Below are positions 43,697 through 54,605 of a stretch of DNA of 64,000 nucleotides, piece by piece. A program made the translations under genes and the position numbers. Below the pieces are notes generated by a model, which was not told the origin of the DNA, searched no databases, and was given only the letters and a program-made list of their open reading frames with translations. Numbering within the stretch: the stretch's first letter is position 1; each line of letters opens with the position of its first letter. The stretch is taken from assembly GCA_949825065.1 (NCBI GenBank), contig OX463862.1, forward strand, positions 18,965,118 to 19,029,117. Reading direction: 5' to 3'. This DNA is from Odontocerum albicorne (Eukaryota > Arthropoda > Insecta > Trichoptera > Odontoceridae).

Positions 43697-44000
43697 TGCC
43701 AGTATGATTCTCTGCTACTCATCTCTCCCAGTAGCATCCTTCCTCAAATTGGATGTACCCAATGTACGACAATTCTTTGTTCCTTTTTCTCAGCTTTAGT
43801 CTACCCACTCTTCTACATCCTATCGGATTAATAAACGAAGCCTTCCTTGCAGCGTTTGTATACTGCATGCCGCATAAGTGACCAAGCTAGCGCAGTCTAA
43901 CAATGTATGTAATTTTTGCTACGCTAATTTCGCTACACAGGTTGTAGGGCTTTTTGTTGAACATCTGTCTCCAGGCGCCATTTTCATAAATTAGACTATA
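43690..44000 (-). mobile_element. LINE fragment (RTE-like, third type)
   Basis: Minus-strand debris reads KITYIVRLR.LGHL (R..WLGHV motif), then NPIGCRRVGRLKLRKR (G.RR.GRPKLRW) and WVVGR at the 3' end. This is the pattern of RTE-type ends but different in wording from LINE-A and LINE-B. Confidence 0.6.
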
Positions 44001-44529
44001 ACATATATTCTACGGAAAATCTTTCCCACAAAAGTCTCGAGAGCATTTTTGGTCACGTTTTGTAAGTATTCAGGTTTCAAATGCGTAAGCAAGCACAAGT
44101 ATATCATAAAGTGTTTTTTTTTATGTTCCTGGAAGTAAGTAAGCGAGACTTAAGTTTGAGGTTAAGGCCAAATATTTGCTGACAATATCCGTGTGTAAAG
44201 ATGCCACTTGGATTTTGATCCGAAACCTTCAAATAGGCATCGAGTTCTCCAATGTTGACAGCTTGGGTAAAAATAAGTTTTGGGGTAAAACGGCTCTATG
44301 AGTTCGGATTGCAGACTTACGAGGAGGTCAAAGAAGTTATTTGATAAGATCTATTAAGCCAATAAAATATTCAAGTAACTTTTTTCATTCGTATCGGCAT
44401 ATCTGAATTGATAACGCGGACATGTTTAATAACGTGACCGGAACGCCTTATTGTGTTCTGTTTCAATAATCGAGGCTTCGAGTTAACAATCATAGAATTA
44501 CCATTACGCAGTTTCTCTATCGAGATAGA
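44001..44529. other. Unassigned sequence
   Basis: Nothing recognised. Confidence 0.35.
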
Positions 44530-44825
44530 CAGAGAGGAAAGAACGTCAGACTTTCATATCATGACACACATCTTTACCTCTTCTACATCGATACAACTGA
44601 TCATATAACTCATTCGATTCTCTGTCTTCCTGCATTTCCTTCTTTTAATATGTCAATCCCTTGATCTATGTTAATTTGTTTTGTTAATCTTTCTTCATTC
44701 ATTCATTTTACAAACCCAAATCATTTCAGAGTGATCTTTTTTATCTAACTCAATTAATCAGTCTTAATTTCACAATCATCCCTAATCGTTGTAATTTGTG
44801 TTATCAAACACTGTTTATTCCACTA

Positions 44826-44886
44826 TTTTGTAACGGTATAACCCTACCGGTTTCAAGGCTTTCCTTTCATCATCAGGGAGCACAAA
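44826..44886 (-). ncRNA. Candidate hammerhead ribozyme
   Basis: CTGATGA (complement of 44870-44876), stem II AAGG/CCTT, GAAACCGGTA then GGG, and CCC before the core for proximal helix I. The distal helix is partly mismatched (TTTGTG against CAAAAT). Confidence 0.55.
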
Positions 44887-44890
44887 CAAG

Positions 44891-45130
44891 ACTGAATCTG
44901 TTCGAACTGGTACCGAGATACACGCTTCTAACGGCAAACATTCGGGTTGAGGACAATAGTAAGCACTCTATTAAAAATTCGGAATTGATTTCACGAATGG
45001 ACTTATGCATTAAACAAAATTACTTTAATTTCAACAATACAATATATAAACAAACAAATGGTTCAGCTATTGGCTCCTCGGTGAAATATTTATGAACTAT
45101 TTTGAAAAATTTATTTTTAGGGGTATGTTT
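44891..45130 (+). pseudogene. Penelope-like reverse transcriptase fragment
   Basis: The frame reads LFELVPRYTLLTANIRVE, ISRMDLCIKQNYFNFN, then NTIYKQTNGSAIGSSV. The last stretch is the (Y.Q..G..MGS) motif of Penelope reverse transcriptases. A deletion and shift follow, after which IFMNYFEKFIF continues in another frame. The Asp-Asp motif is not present. Only about 75 residues remain of a protein normally several hundred long. Confidence 0.75.
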
Positions 45131-45300
45131 ACGTTAATTAAAAATGTTATAAAACAAATTACAATGTCTTTAAACCTTCGCAATGTTAATGCCTGAACCA
45201 TAAATGATACATCCCTTATGACTTAATTCTGAATTCTGTTATTGTCACTCATGTGTTCTTCTTAGTGCATGCATTCATACAGCATTTACTAACTTTCTTT

Positions 45301-46099
45301 GAGTGTAATCAATGTTTATGTCAACGATAATGCAAGTTTTATATTTTCTGGTAGCTAGTTTCAAAGTCGAACAGCATGAAAAGTAAAAGACTACGTGAAA
45401 AATAAAGAGCGTTGAACTGGCAAAGTCGAAAGATAATTTTTGCTTGATCATTATGAATTCCCGTAATGGGAAAAGTTGCTGATCATTTTCGACGAAATGA
45501 GAGAGGGCGGAGGGATAGTTGAGGATGTTATATAGAATACACAATACGGGAGCATTTCGGTAGTTTATCATATTCAACCAATTTATTAACACTTAATTGT
45601 TTATTTTTTTTCTCCATTGGTACGGTTTTGTTACACGACAAACAATTACTTTTTTGACGCTTCGAGAAAAGTAATTTTAATTTATGATATCTCTAGCGTA
45701 AATTTATGCAAAAAGTATTTGTCGATCCGAGAAAATCATTTCAGGCATAAAATTGTAATTCCGATTCCAATTTGCGAAACTTTCTTTTTTCTGTATTTGT
45801 GGAAATAACTTAAGCCAAATCTAAATGTTTTTAATGAGCCTTATAAAAAATTTTAAACTTTGGAGGGATTTTTAAGATTTTTATTTTAATTTTAGCTTCG
45901 GTTCAGTTGATAATGGTATGGAATAGTTAATTCACAGGCTTATTGCTGGACTGTATATGTAGGGATTTAAGTTCTTAATGAGATTTCAAAGGTATTTAGT
46001 ATACTTTATATATTGTATAAAAACTACGCTCTCAAATACAAGTATTTTCGTAATGATTACTTCTTTAGAGTAAGTAATCTAGTAGATAGCGCACTTTTG
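45301..46099. other. Unassigned AT-rich sequence
   Basis: Nothing recognised. Confidence 0.35.
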
Positions 46100-46218
46100 T
46101 CGTTCCCCGTATTCTGTCGTTCCACGCATTCTATTGTTCCACGCACTCTATCGTTTCAAGTATTCTGTTGTTCAACACATTCAGTCGTTCCACACATTCT
46201 GTCGTTCAGCGTATTCTG
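46100..46218. repeat. 17 bp tandem repeat, seven units
   Basis: Unit TCGTTCCACGCATTCTG with substitutions but no length change across seven units. Confidence 0.93.
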
Positions 46219-46824
46219 TATCTTATAGAAATATGTTATAGAAGCCTTAACTGAAAATGAAACTTAAACGGTTTTAAATACAATTGGGTATCATTCCCTA
46301 ATTGGAAGACAGGTACCATAGACCACGAAAATATACTACTAACTAACAATTAAATTTCTATCCTTTCCATATCTATCAGAAATCCTATAATTTATACCTG
46401 CAATGTGTAGCGCTAGTTAGTAGGCATATACCTAGAAAGTACCTATAATAGATCCCTTGAGAGCAGTAGATTATCCTGTCAGAAGGTCACTGATGCAAAA
46501 CGTAATTGGGAGATAATACATTGAAATGGATCCCCTAAAGAGATTTGCAGCATCCAAACTGTCCTGTTTTTCAAACCATCGACATAAACTACATTTTCAT
46601 TATTATAAGTCAAAAATTGAAATTTTCTTTATTAATAGTGAGCTTAAATACAAAACCAAGAGTTCGTCCATGGCTTTATTTCTATTGATTTTTACTTCAG
46701 GGCTGATTCAATTTCCAAATTTGTTTTCATTTTAAAACATTTTTTAATTAAGACTTTTTGACTAAATAGCTTTTTATTAGATGAAAGAAATAACAATATG
46801 AGGAAAAAACGCCAGGTTTTTTTA
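46219..46824. other. Unassigned AT-rich sequence
   Basis: Nothing recognised. Confidence 0.35.
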
Positions 46825-47165
46825 ATTTATTCCTATGATATCCCACAATATATATGTACGAATTGTCGAAACGGATTTATTGAATAATGTGACAGAGAAA
46901 TAACATTGTCTTTGGCCTCATAATAGAACTTTTGGAATTTAGAATCCCTGGAGTAAGCACGGAACTCGCAGTTCGTCATCGTACGTGTTTTTTGGCGAGA
47001 CACCAACACTCCCACGCATCTAACACATGCGAATATTTATATCAGACAAACTTTTATAACACTTTGGGAATTTGAAAAAATCATTGGGATACCATCGGGA
47101 ACATGAAATTCCCGAATAGAAGTCAAACGTCTTAACAACGAGGCCATGGATGTTGTTAAAGTTAT
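46825..47165 (-). mobile_element. SINE-S2 copy
   Basis: Minus orientation. The head is the complement of AGTCAAACGTCTTAACAACG AGGCCATGG (box A TGGCCTCGTTGTTAAGACG) and GGGATACCATCGGGAACATG (box B region). The body encodes nothing. The block GAACTGCGAGTTCCGTGCTT ACTCCAG is shared with 55640-55665. It ends TTGTGGGATATCATAGGA, like the start of the unit at 17983. Confidence 0.65.
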
Positions 47166-47204
47166 ACACAAAAAAGGGTAATACAGCGCAACAATATAAT
47201 TAGA

Positions 47205-47320
47205 TTCGATAATTTGTTTAATCAAATACTGTTTATTCCACTTTATACATATAATGCCATAACCCTACCAGTTTCAAGGTTTTCACTTCATCATCAGGTG
47301 AACACAAACAATTTTAAGTA
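47205..47320 (-). mobile_element. Penelope-like terminal unit
   Basis: AATACTGTTTATTCCACTTT, CCCTACCAGTTTCAAGGTTT TCACTTCATCATCAGGTGAA CACAAACA: one unit in minus orientation. Confidence 0.75.
47242..47308 (-). ncRNA. Candidate hammerhead ribozyme
   Basis: CTGATGA, stem II with one mismatch (AAGT/ACCT, loop GAAA), GAAACTGGTAGGG. Distal helix I pairs TTTGTG with TATAAA. The proximal helix is weakened because CAC precedes the core. Confidence 0.5.
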
Positions 47321-48779
47321 TGTAAATTTCATTTAAGTATGTAAATTATATCATGAAAAGAAAATTATAACCAGTAAGAAAGAATAAAAAAAAATGACAC
47401 AAACTATACAATTTTATTAAAATAATCAAAGAAAAAAATTTTGAGAAAATTGTTGTCGGTTTTTCAAAAGGATATTATGATCTTGTTTTTTTTTTTCGTT
47501 GTACCATTTTTGTATGATCGTGTCTTAGTAGCATTAGATAAATTAGCAAATAGTGTGTTTACGGGATCCCATATATAATATTAGAGTTGTGTCGGCAGTA
47601 TATTCGATATCATGGATATATTCCTGCTAAATACACAGATATATTTCATGTTGCTCGATTCCTTGCATAACTTATCGACTCTTCAGGTAAAATACTCGTA
47701 TCTTCAACATTTTTTCCAAAATGATATTTTTCTCTTTTTTAGATGTAGAAAAAAACACTTTCTTACTAAATTCCGATGATCGTTTAACATTTATAAAGCC
47801 TTAGGCCAAAATTCCCAGTCCGGCCTAAACACTTATTTCTAACCTTAAAACTTCGTGATTTTTATTCATAGTCAGAATGAAACCACGTGATTCCTTTACT
47901 TAAGAAAAACACGACAATTTTTTACTTTCAATACTATTTTACATTAACAAAATGCTATAATTAAGATTAAGTATTAACTGTGTATAGACTGTGAATTCTC
48001 ACCTTAGTTTATCATATGACATCCTGTCAGACTGTTTGATGACGTACTTTATCCCTCAAGACCATCACGTTGAGTCTCTAGGTTAAATTCCAAATATGAA
48101 AATAACATATTTGGTTTTTGATGACATCTGAACCAGAGTGATATTTTTAAACTCATCGTGGAGCTGTCATTCAAATGAAGAAGAATTTAACTAGAATTAA
48201 AAAAGACAGATAGATTCACTGTACCCCTTTTACGTATGTGTAAGAAAAGGGGAGAGTCTTAAGTAGAAAATATATCTAATATGTCCTTCTATTATATTTT
48301 TGTTTACTCTTCTTAATTAAGGGGATTGCTAAGAAATAAATTTCAAAGGAAGGTGGCACATCAGTTGTGGATAATTCTGACGTTCTTTTTTAACATGTAT
48401 GTTATATAAAACCAACTGTGTTTAATTTGACACCGCAAAATGTTCCAATTGATTTATTGCAAACACAGTACAAAATGTAAATTTGACCCAAATTCTTTTG
48501 CAAAACGCCTTTCAATATCCTTCTGTATCTTACAATCACTGGAAAACGTGCTTCTTTATATGATAGATTAGTCTGCAAGAAGCTGGTATATTTAATTGTG
48601 CCATTTTAAATACTTTCTTTGGTCAAATATTTTATTATCAAGTTTGTCTCTGAGTATTAAAAAAAACTATATAATTTCAAAAGAATAAAAACAAGAAAAA
48701 AATTAAAAACAAATTGATTGAGAAGAAAAAGGAATCGGAAAATGGATGAACATAATAATTATAATTGGCAATTTGATTA
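47321..48779. other. Unassigned AT-rich sequence
   Basis: No element or exon recognised over 1.4 kb. Confidence 0.35.
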
Positions 48780-49062
48780 GCGCCATTAAGACAACTTTTC
48801 TCAAGGATAATAAAAAAAGACATTTTACATACCACCGTAGAGAGCAGGCCCTCTTGAAGGGCGTTCTAGCTCGAAATTTAAATTCACTTATTGACAGATT
48901 AAAAATATCACAATTAGATCAGGTACTTCCCCTGATCTACATAATCGTATGTTTAGAAAAATATATGTGTATGTATTTTTTAAGAAAACCGCAGCAAACA
49001 AACCAAGGGAGAACGAACTACCAAGAAACCTTTGTCCTCAGTAAGACACGGGCAAAAGTCTA
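48780..49062 (-). mobile_element. LINE-H 3' UTR fragment
   Basis: Blocks CCTCTTGAAGGGCGTTCTAG, AGATCAGGTACTTCCCCTGA, AAGGGAGAACGAACTACCAA and GAAACCTTTGTCCTCAGTAA correspond to 54005-54215. Orientation inferred from that copy. Confidence 0.55.
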
Positions 49063-49189
49063 GTTTACTGGGGACACAACTAATAAAATGCAATTAACCC
49101 AGATCCATAAGAAATGTGTGTTCACTTTAAGTTACCTAATTTTCTTTCATAAATTATGTATTTATAAAATTTGTTGACATACTTGTAAT

Positions 49190-49640
49190 AACCTAAACTT
49201 GAAACTTCGACAACGGTTAGTCAAATGCTACGTTTGGTCAGTGTTATTGCATGGAGTGGGATCATGGGCCCTCAAAGTTGGTAGTATGAACCAACTAAAA
49301 GCATTCGAAATGTGGATGCACCGGAGAATGCTATGGATATGGTCAGCAACACGGGGGTTCTTCAAAGAGCCAAAGTTGATAGAGAGTTGCTGACTAATAT
49401 TAAAATCCGAAAGGTGTCCTATTTGGGTCATGTACTTAGAAGAGAAAAGTACAAATTACTGCACCTGATGATCCAAGGCAAAATAGAGGGTCGAAGAGAT
49501 ATTGGCAAAAGGCAAATCTCCTGGCTCCGCAATATACGTGATTGAACTAGTATGAGAAGCGTCGGGATCTTTTTCGGGCTGCCGGGAACAAAAATGCCTA
49601 CTCTCAGGTGATATTCAACGTTGGGGGGATCTGACATGAC
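49190..49640 (+). mobile_element. LINE fragment, reverse transcriptase C-terminus (separate family)
   Basis: Two overlapping frames joined by a shift: LRQRLVKCYVWSVLLHGVGS, MNQLKAFEMWMHRRMLWI, then VLQRAKVDRELLTNIKIRKV, SYLGHVLRREKYKLLHLMIQ and GKIEGRRDIGKRQISWLRNI. This is a common insect LINE C-terminus (YVWSVLLYG..., YLGH.LR). A probable 3' end is at ATGACACTAGAAAGAAGAAG (49633-49652). Confidence 0.8.
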
Positions 49641-49734
49641 ACTAGAAAGAAGAAGTTGACATACTCGTATATAATATTATGTAAATAAATAATAAAAATG
49701 TTGTTCTATACATATGTAGTAGTTAAATATTTGG

Positions 49735-49900
49735 CTTTAGGTAGTAGCGTATGTGTGTGGTGTTCATATGTAATCATTAATTTTGATAGGATTTCCCAAA
49801 AGGGGTATGTTTAAGTATTTCCTAAAGTTGCGCACGCCACCTATGTCTCTCTAACACTTTAAAGTACACAAAAATTAATCGAGTCGAAACATTACTCGAG
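49735..49900 (-). mobile_element. LINE-H fragment
   Basis: GTGTGGTGTTCATATGTAAT CATTAATTTTGATAGGATTT and CCTAAAGTTGCGCACGCCAC match 1320-1405 and 7195-7275. Confidence 0.55.
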
Positions 49901-50559
49901 AAAACGAACGTTATTAAGAAATAAAGATAATCAATTCGTGGTACACCTGGATGATGGTAAATCAGGAAAAACATTCTGTCACAGTTTTACTTTTTGAAGG
50001 ACGTCAAGGATGGTGTGAATTTTCCATTAGGTGGTAAGTGGTTCCAGAGTCTAACAGCAATCATAGATATTCGTCACAAAACGATTTCAACTTGTTACAA
50101 AAAAGAAACACGGTTAGCAAACCATTAGTTTAATACGTCTGCTTACAACATACATAGCTTACAGGATACATCCTCGTACCTTACAGGATGTACAGCTTAC
50201 AGGATATAGAGCTCGAATATTTCTGTATAACGACATAAGTCCCATAAACTAAAACTGTCGTTATTTATAATTGAATTCTGGTTAACGGTTTGCGACTGGC
50301 AATATAATCATGAACCATATTTTTAAAACATTGAGTAGGGCATAATATTTTGTAACTTTTTATAAATTTTATATATTAGGTTGAAATAAAATTATCGATC
50401 GTTTTGCCGGTGCCTTTTGAATCTGCCAAATTTGTAATTTTGTGTAAATTGTTTTTGCTAATATATGCCTTACTATTTAGATAGTAACATTGCATATTGA
50501 TGACTACCTTCATATCATGCTTTATCACTTCGAAAGATGATGGACCGCAGCATAGTCAT
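49901..50559. other. Unassigned AT-rich sequence
   Basis: Short local repeats of CTTACAGGATA.A (50155-50215); nothing else. Confidence 0.35.
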
Positions 50560-50800
50560 TTCGTAATCTCATCGAAATCTTTGGTGAAGGAAAGATCGGT
50601 GAACATCAAGTTCGAAAATTGTTCAATCGTTCCAAATCCGACGACACAAACTTAAAACGTGAAGAAGAAAAAGGTCATGCGTTTGATTTTGATGATTAAT
50701 CTCTTCAAATCGCCGTGGAATAAGACGAAATTTTGACAACATTCCACGACTTCAAAAAGCTCGGTAAGATGTGAAAAATGGCTCCAAGGACAAAAAGCTT
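50560..50800 (+). pseudogene. mariner transposase N-terminal fragment
   Basis: Reads IEIFGEGKIGEHQVRKLFNR, SKSDDTNLKREEEKGHAFDF, then SLQIAVE and DEILTT. It jumps to HDFKKLGKM, where mariners have the second half of the DNA-binding domain (IVRHLKKLGK). So it is the helix-turn-helix part only, with stops and an internal deletion. It differs from both other mariners here. Confidence 0.7.
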
Positions 50801-50879
50801 CCTCACGAGCTTTCCAAGGACAAAAAGTCTACCAAATCCGCATATTACCCAATCGTTTCAGCGAAACGAGTAAAATCCC

Positions 50880-51765
50880 TTTCTTTAATCTCAGCGTCTT
50901 TCTGACCATGGACTAGCGCTACTCTCAAACAAAGATTGTTTATTGGCCTTTCCATTTCACCGCTTTTCATTTTTTTACATAATCCTTTACTGTTCATACA
51001 GTAAGACTCTGGAATCAGTTACAAATCAACAAACCAATGTTAGACTCGCTCCGTCATTGGCTTGCTTTAAGAAGCGACTGAAATAACTCTTAATTTATAG
51101 TCAGTAATATAACTTATTTCATTCCTGATTTTTTTCCTTTCCTCTCCCTCATCCCTTCCTTTTCCTTTGATTGATGATATCTCACTTTATTGATGATATC
51201 TCACAGCTGGTGTGTCCCTAAGAGACAAAATAAAAAGCTCACGCATTCGTGGAAGCCTAGGTGTTACAGACATCAACAGTAAGATGGTATGGGCACGTTG
51301 GACGCAGAGCACCCGATCACATTGGGAACCAGACAATCTCCATGGATCTTCCTCGAATAACAACCAGAGGAAGACCAAAGAACTCATGGGTGGTGCAAAA
51401 AGATAACCTGATACAGAGGCACGGCCTGGGGGACGTAGTCCGGGACAGAAGAGCATACAACCTGAGGACGAGGAGAGCTGACTCCAACAGTCTTCACAGA
51501 CAATGAGTTGGGATGTAGCCAGGGAGAAGATGATATCTCACTTTATATGAAAAGGAATGTTCGGGTGATTGTGCATCTTTATGGGCATATGCTCACGTAT
51601 GTGTTCATGGATTTCGTGGGGATGGATTTGAATGTTTTTTTGCGACCATGTATGTTAAATTAGTTAATTTACTTTTGTCTGGCTGGACGGAAGAGATTTG
51701 CACCTGCCAATACTTCCGCCAAATTGTATTTGCAATAAAAGTGTTAAATAAATTAATTATGGCTT
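50880..51765 (+). mobile_element. LINE-C 3' end split by LINE-B
   Basis: ORF end debris (YSQTIVYWPFHFTAF-like, then LWNQLQINKPMLDSLRHWLA in shifted frames) at 50915-51090. The 3' UTR runs to 51190 and resumes at 51529 with GATGATATCTCACTTTATAT. It ends AATTGTATTTGCAATAAAAG TGTTAAATAAAT at 51755. Confidence 0.85.
51191..51528 (+). mobile_element. LINE-B insertion inside LINE-C, 18 bp target duplication
   Basis: Target duplication GATGATATCTCACTTTAT at 51173-51190 and 51529-51546. The insert codes LRDKIKSSRIRGSLGVTDIN, then after an internal deletion RWYGHVGRRAPDHIGNQTIS, RPKNSWVVQ and RRADSNSLHRQ. It ends ACAATGAGTTGGGATGTAGC CAGGGAGAA. Its first 14 bases (51191-51204) are another partial copy of the target site. 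Confidence 0.9.
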
Positions 51766-52079
51766 CTCTTTAAAACTGTCAAACGAAAGAAGGTGTGCGT
51801 TGATAACCGGACTCCGAAAAGAATTCCATAGGTCATTTATTTCAAAAAGACCATGAAGTGTGTTTGGTGGAACCACTCGGGTATAATTCATTATGATAAA
51901 CGGCTTTTGTTATTATTGGGATGACAAATATGTGAATTAGTTGAGATCGTTAAATAACTGTGCTGCGGTCTATACTTTTTTGAAGTGATAAAGTATGATT
52001 CGACAAATATGAAGGTGGTTACTGTAATTTTTTGGACCTGGAAAATAACTTTTTGGAGCCGAATAAATGTTATATAAAT
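51766..52079. other. Unassigned sequence
   Basis: Nothing recognised. Confidence 0.35.
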
Positions 52080-52490
52080 GCGTACATTGAGAACAATACA
52101 TGTAGTGACAATGTATGACAGAATACGGAATATAGTGATAAGCAATTAATGTGAACTTAAGGCTGTGTTAAGTAAGATGAAGAAAAGCACGCTGAGATGG
52201 TTTGTGTATGTAGAACGAATGAAAGAATACAGACTCATAAACAAATATATTAGTGTAAATATGAGTTAAAAGCATGCGAGAGAAAAATCAAGAAAAGTGT
52301 ACTTAGCTTAGTGAATTGATTTTTGATAGAAATAAACGTAGAAAGTCAGAGAAATTGTAGAAGTTGTATGAAAAGGTATATATGGCTATGGAGGAAGCTA
52401 AGGATATATGTCAAGATAGGAAAGTCAGGCACTCTGTCCTCTCTGCCTACCCCGACAAGGAGATTACGTGATGGTATGAGAGTTTTCAAT
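52080..52490 (+). mobile_element. LINE-A fragment
   Basis: CGTACATTGAGAACAATACA, AGAATACGGAATATAGTGAT, GATGAAGAAAAGCACGCTGA GATGGTTTGTG, then AAGTCAGGCACTCTGTCCTC TCTGCCTACCCCGACAAGGA (SVLSAYPDKE). Motif order as in 6151-6700, frames broken. Confidence 0.8.
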
Positions 52491-53589
52491 TAATTTATTA
52501 TAAAATATAGTGCTTAGTACAAAATTGAGTTTTTTTTTATAAATTTATGGAAACCCTTATAAATAAATAATTCCGTTAACGCTGTGCGCAATATATTTTA
52601 TAAACTCGATTTCGTAATTTAACGAATAATAATAAAGTTTAACAATTTAATCCGACAGCCAAGTGCCAATCCGTCTTACGGATATTTAAGTCAACGTGTT
52701 TATTTATCTAGTTTAACCAATAGAAGAAAAGTGTTTCGGAGAGAAGAACTCACCCTTCTCGAAACCTTTGTAAGGATCGATGCTCTTCCTGCCCTCCTGA
52801 TCCTTCTCTATAAACTCACAAATTTAATTTTAAAACAAAAACTATATGATAATGTAGGAATACCTACCTAAATAAATAAATAAATAAATAATTGTCAAAA
52901 TGAATAAGTGAATTGTTAAACACAATTAAATGAAATTAATTATTGTCAGATAGTAAACATACAGGGGCAATGACCGATGAAGAATTCAATGATTGTCACA
53001 CACTATGAACAACAACAATATTTACTATTTACAACGTCCGCGAATTGGCTAGCCATCTCCAAATATAAATAATTAACCTACCGCCAGTTCATGCGCTAGA
53101 GCAAGGCAGATATGTATCGCGAATGTATTCACTCATTGGTATAAATTACTCGGACGCCGAGAAATAAACATATTATTATTGTCATTCATTCAACTGTCAA
53201 GACTTGTTATTTATTTTACCCGCTGTCCACTTATCGTTTTATATCCGCATTCCTGAGTCTATATTCATTGAATACAAATCAAGATCATCATGACTTATAG
53301 AGATAAGCAATCCGCTATATTGATGACTCTGAACGAGAAGTAACGCAGATCGACTAAAACGAAGATAGCGATGTCGATATCAAAATCATCAGCACGTTCT
53401 AATAGGACACACGCTACATTGATAACGACCATCGTTACAATAATAATAAAAGGTTTAGAGAACAAAGTCTTATTAAGGGCGCTCTTATTTTTTTTTTCAT
53501 TTTTAACAGAATAAAAATATTCCAAAAAAATGAGGTAAAGTACTAAGTTACTTACTGTGGCCATTTGATTAGATTATTCCTCGTTACTG
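52491..53589. other. Unassigned AT-rich sequence
   Basis: A short (AATA)n run at 52868-52890. The frame at 53295-53564 (-) has hydrophobic stretches but no recognisable family. Confidence 0.35.
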
Positions 53590-53960
53590 CATACGAGTAT
53601 GTTCAAAAAAGAAACTCACAAAGGAAAGACTTTGTAAATCTTTCGATATGTGATAGTAACTTTCGGCTTTAAGTGTAATATAATGTATGTTAGCAGTGTT
53701 AATATATTGTAGAATCAAAATATTGTCTTCAAGTGTTCCTTAAAGCTGCACTGCACGCCAACCTTACCTAACCTAACACTAAAAGGCGGGCAATTCCATG
53801 CCACAGGACCAGCAAAGGCAAAAGCTCTAGCATAATACCACGCCCTATTGGATCGATTTGAAACGATCTTACACGATGAAGAAGAAATCGACCTCAAAGT
53901 TCTACTCCTCTCCGAAGAAATTTCGTTTAACATCTAAGCTACGTTACATTGCGCAAATCG
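53590..53960 (-). mobile_element. LINE-H copy with readable C-terminus
   Basis: The minus-strand frame 53715-53933 reads EISSERSRTLRSISSSSCKI, VSNRSNRAWYYARAFAFAGP, VAWNCPPFSVRLGKVG and FKEHLKTIF. This is the end of a LINE reverse transcriptase and anchors the orientation of the other LINE-H copies. Confidence 0.75.
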
Positions 53961-54270
53961 AATGAAAAATAAAAAGACAATTTATATAGCGCTGTCTAGA
54001 GAGTTGATTCTCCTCAAGGGCGTCCTAACTTAGGATTTGAACATATATAGATTTAAAGTATCGAGAAAAAAAAATTGAGTGTAAAAATAGGAATGTGATG
54101 GTTGCGTACATTAGATTCGGTACTTCCCCGCATCTGCATGTGTTTAGAAAAAAATATTCAACAAGAAAACTTACCAAGGGAAAACGAACTACAAAGAAAC
54201 CTCTGTTCACCGTGTAGATCTTACAATATATGATAATACATTCGGCTTTAGGTGTAGTGTAGTGTTTTGA
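53961..54270 (-). mobile_element. LINE-H 3' UTR fragment, second copy
   Basis: Contains GAGAGTTGATTCTCCTCAAG GGCGTCCTAACT, the ancestor of the 40 bp array at 6721. Then come GGTACTTCCCCGCATCTGCA and GGAAAACGAACTACAAAGAA, and GGCTTTAGGTGTAGTGTAGT as in 53668. Confidence 0.6.
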
Positions 54271-54340
54271 AGTCATGCATCATCATCATCTCTCCGCCAT
54301 ATTTTGTCTTGTGTACTCGCTTACTCATGTATTATTTTAA

Positions 54341-54419
54341 TTTTATTAAAGTGTCTTTATATTTGGTTGTATTAACCTATAGTCAATACAACCAAATATA
54401 AATACACTTTAATAAAATA
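54341..54419. repeat. Inverted repeat, 34 bp arms
   Basis: ATTTTATTAAAGTGTCTTTA TATTTGGTTGTATT and, 10 bp later, AATACAACCAAATATAAATA CACTTTAATAAAAT. Confidence 0.85.
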
Positions 54420-54605
54420 CACACTTAAATAAAACATACACTTTAAAAAAATCTACACTTTAATAAAATATACACTTTAATAAAATATACATTTTAATAA
54501 AATATACACTTTGATAAAATATGCACTTTAATGAAATATTTATTTTAATAAAATATACACTTTAATAAAATATACATTTTAATAAAATATACACTATAAT
54601 AAAAT
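54400..54605. repeat. Tandem array, about 18 bp unit
   Basis: Unit TACACTTTAATAAAATA, eleven or so imperfect copies. It begins in the right arm of the inverted repeat and presumably grew from it. Confidence 0.92.

Larger units (their letters stand above)
44788..45208 (-). mobile_element. Penelope-like element fragment with reverse transcriptase remnant
   Basis: Flanked by CATCCCTAAT (44777-44786) and CATCCCTTAT (45211-45220), a probable 10 bp target duplication inside LINE-A. It starts with the family tail and hammerhead (44795-44890, minus orientation) and ends with AAACAAATTACAATGTCTTT AAACC. The core (44891-45130) is coding debris on the plus strand. Confidence 0.8.
44530..45300 (-). mobile_element. 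LINE-A copy interrupted by a Penelope-like element
   Basis: The 3' part (44530-44787) has the complements of SAYP, RCMDVEE and LRWFGHVERM coding (CAAACCCAAATCATTTCAGA). The 5' part resumes at 45209 with TGACTTAATTCTGAATTCTG and ends near 45290. The Penelope-like unit lies between the two parts. Confidence 0.75.

Noticed and set aside
50375..50420. Possible mariner terminus TTAGGTTGAAATAAAATTAT
   Set aside because: No inverted partner found downstream, so the border of the mariner fragment at 50560 cannot be fixed there.
53295..53564. Hydrophobic 89-residue minus-strand frame as a membrane protein
   Set aside because: AT-rich DNA readily gives Ile/Phe/Leu runs; no start context, family or conserved motif.
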